From an uncultured Clostridia bacterium (GTDB lineage: Bacteria > Bacillota > Clostridia > Oscillospirales > Ruminococcaceae), in contig CAMNBY010000191.1 of assembly GCA_946533615.1 (NCBI GenBank), forward strand, positions 1-5,498: a stretch of 5,498 bases of DNA. Reading direction: 5' to 3'. Each line of letters starts with the position of its first letter. The first letter of the stretch is position 1. The notes beneath the pieces were generated by a model that was not told the DNA's origin, ran no database searches, and saw nothing but the letters and a program-made list of their open reading frames with translations. This document shows, piece by piece, positions 4,380 through 5,498 of the stretch. The position numbers were made by a program, and so were the translations under genes.

Positions 4380-5394
4380 ACTGCGGTTCGATGTCCTTTG
4401 CGTCGTAGGGCAGGATCAGGGACTTCGGCCCCACGGACGTGAAATCCGCGGTGATTATATTGCCCACGACATTTGTTATTATCCCGAGGCCGTACTGCTT
4501 ATGCCTGATGAAGCCGCCGCTTCTGAACACGGGCTGTGCGGGTGCAGGCCTTGGCTGCGGTGCAGGTGTCGGTGCGGGAGCAGGCGGCGGTGTCGGCTCG
4601 GGCTGTGGCGTTGGCTCGGGTTCGGGCGGCGGGTCGGGTTCGGTATGCAGGAAGAGGCGCTCGGGCTCGTCGTTTTCGGGTTTGGTACGGGTGGTGCGTT
4701 TTTTATATCCGATGTCGGTGAGGTAGTTCACAGCCTTGAATGTGGCATAGGAGTTGGTCTCGTCCAGTATCACGCGCCTGAAATGATCCTCGAGCCACTC
4801 CGAGAGCGTCAGCCCGAAGAGCATCGGGCCTTGTCCGGGGGCGTTTATCATGTTCCAGTCCAGCTCGCCTATCATGCCCTTGTACCGCCCCGCGAGGACG
4901 ATGAAATAATCATAAGTACAGCCCGCAGTTCCGATGATGAGAAGGTTTCTGATGATCTCCCTTGTGGCGGCGGTGCAATCGGCCTGTGAAGCGTCCTCGC
5001 TCTCGGTGATGCGTACCTGCTCGAGGTAGAAGCCGTCGGGGTCGTCGCGCTCGAAGATCGTGGGCTTGTCGGGCTCGTAGCAGAAGCTCCCGTCCGTGTT
5101 GTCCGCGAGGCAGTAGCTCTCGATGGTCTCGAGGGAGAACATTCCGTAATCTACTCCTGCGCCGCCGTTGCCGACCTGTGTCAGGAACGCCGCCAACTCC
5201 TCGGGCAGCGGCACGCCGTATTTTTCCTCGGTCTCCCTGAGCTTTTCGGGAGAGAGCGGCGGCGAAAACCTGTACCTGTGCTTGCCCGCTCCGAAGACCT
5301 CGCACTTACGGTCTGCCCTGCCCGCCAGCTCGCAAAGCTTTTTCAGCCGCTCGGGAAAAGGCAGGAGGTCTGTCTCGGCAAATATCTCGTTCAT
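4378..5394 (-). CDS. SMI1/KNR4 (SUKH) family protein with Pro-rich linker and Tudor-like C-terminal domain
   Basis: The ATG at 5394 is preceded by GGGGTGAT, giving 338 aa. Residues about 44-205 form a SUKH domain: the opening RFSPPLSPEKLRETEEKYGV, then PLPEELAAFLTQVGNGGAG and YGMFSLETIE at 82-92, with later features LLIIGTAGCTYDYFIVL and LTLSEWLEDHF. In bacteria SUKH proteins often act as immunity proteins against secreted toxins, though many have no known partner. Residues about 252-289 are a PEP/PAP-repeat linker. Residues 293-335 (GGFIRHKQYGLGIITNVV, then GPKSLILPYDAKDIEP) match the H-x-x-[FYW]-G-x-G-x-[IV]...G-x-K-x-L pattern of the C-terminal Tudor-like domain of PcrA/UvrD helicases, which binds RNA polymerase. 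There is no signal peptide, so it is cytoplasmic. No toxin gene adjoins it. SUKH is secure; the Tudor-like call is probable; the function of the fusion is unknown. Confidence 0.9.
   Translation of the reverse strand: MNEIFAETDLLPFPERLKKLCELAGRADRKCEVFGAGKHRYRFSPPLSPEKLRETEEKYGVPLPEELAAFLTQVGNGGAGVDYGMFSLETIESYCLADNTDGSFCYEPDKPTIFERDDPDGFYLEQVRITESEDASQADCTAATREIIRNLLIIGTAGCTYDYFIVLAGRYKGMIGELDWNMINAPGQGPMLFGLTLSEWLEDHFRRVILDETNSYATFKAVNYLTDIGYKKRTTRTKPENDEPERLFLHTEPDPPPEPEPTPQPEPTPPPAPAPTPAPQPRPAPAQPVFRSGGFIRHKQYGLGIITNVVGNIITADFTSVGPKSLILPYDAKDIEPQ
4528..4641 (-). repeat. Low-complexity repeat encoding the Pro-rich linker
   Basis: This stretch inside the SUKH gene encodes alternating Pro-Glu, Pro-Thr and Pro-Ala pairs (PEPEPTPQPEP, then PAPAPTPAPQPRPAP). 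On the plus strand it reads as GGT/GGC/GCG hexamer-like units. In-frame slippage would change linker length by two residues per hexamer without breaking the gene. Confidence 0.7.
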
Positions 5395-5436
5395 ATCATC
5401 ACCCCGTTAATAAAGGCAACACCGCACAACCACCGG

Positions 5437-5498
5437 CTAACGCCTTTGCACGCTATCTGCTTGCATATTTTCCGTCATATTACCCAAATTCTCCTTGA
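5437..5498 (-). other. Possible 3' end of an upstream gene or a 13-aa short ORF
   Basis: On the minus strand one frame is open from the right edge to a TAG at 5439-5437, ending in MTENMQADSVQRR. Within it AAGGAG (5496-5491) precedes an ATG at 5478 by 12 nt, which is a long spacing. The two other minus frames stop within the first 25 nt. It may be the tail of a gene lying beyond the window, a short peptide, or part of a dispersed non-coding repeat. Just downstream, AAAGGC and GCCTTT (5447-5442, 5417-5412) are inverted arms 24 nt apart that could form a loose hairpin before the SUKH gene. No clear promoter for the SUKH gene is visible in 5395-5498. Confidence 0.3.

Noticed and set aside
4369..4989. 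Plus-strand frames with Gly-rich products opposite the SUKH gene
   Set aside because: They are the complement of the Pro-rich linker and SUKH codons, begin inside the terminator, and have no ribosome site.

Overview
The window looks like chromosomal DNA from a Gram-positive gut or rumen Firmicute, most likely a Ruminococcus-like member of the Oscillospiraceae. The grounds are AGGAGG-type ribosome sites, consensus TTGACA/TATAAT promoters with 17-bp spacers, GTG and TTG starts, a Bacillota-type cardiolipin synthase with a hydrophobic N-terminus, and a secreted Big_2 protein whose long signal peptide (MKxNxLKRTLA..., ending ...AYAA) resembles those of ruminococcal surface proteins. The genus is inferred from style and recall, not from a database search.

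Layout. At 1-730 two minus-strand genes are probably co-transcribed: a 4-TM membrane protein of unknown function (161-730, GTG start, with its own promoter at 773-801), then the first 36 codons of a very basic protein cut by the left edge. The 731-1097 gap holds that promoter, a nested GC-rich inverted repeat, an 18-bp tandem repeat and a full-consensus promoter for tRNA-Lys(UUU) at 1098-1173. A hairpin at 1179-1205 separates the tRNA from the convergent cardiolipin synthase gene (1245-2819, minus, TTG start).

The 2820-3204 gap is the most heavily regulated part. It carries the divergent cls promoter and two tandem forward promoters. The first runs into a perfect 12-bp-arm inverted repeat. 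The second is full consensus and is followed at once by a (GACA)6 microsatellite. A terminator-like hairpin then sits in the leader, and part of its 5' arm is duplicated upstream. This leads into a two-gene unit: a secreted Big_2 protein (3205-4182) and a previously easy-to-miss 44-aa acidic peptide (4197-4331) with a strong, coupled ribosome site. A bidirectional terminator (4346-4379) closes it and also serves the convergent gene.

At 4378-5394 (minus) is a SUKH (SMI1/KNR4) protein with an unusual architecture: SUKH domain, then a Pro-rich linker, then a C-terminal module resembling the Tudor-like tail of PcrA/UvrD helicases. The right edge (5395-5498) holds a short open frame that may be the tail of another gene or part of a repeat.

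Functionally the window mixes housekeeping genes (tRNA, cardiolipin synthesis) with envelope and accessory genes. The best candidates for something undescribed are the leader/secreted protein/peptide cassette at 2959-4379 and the SUKH-linker-Tudor fusion.
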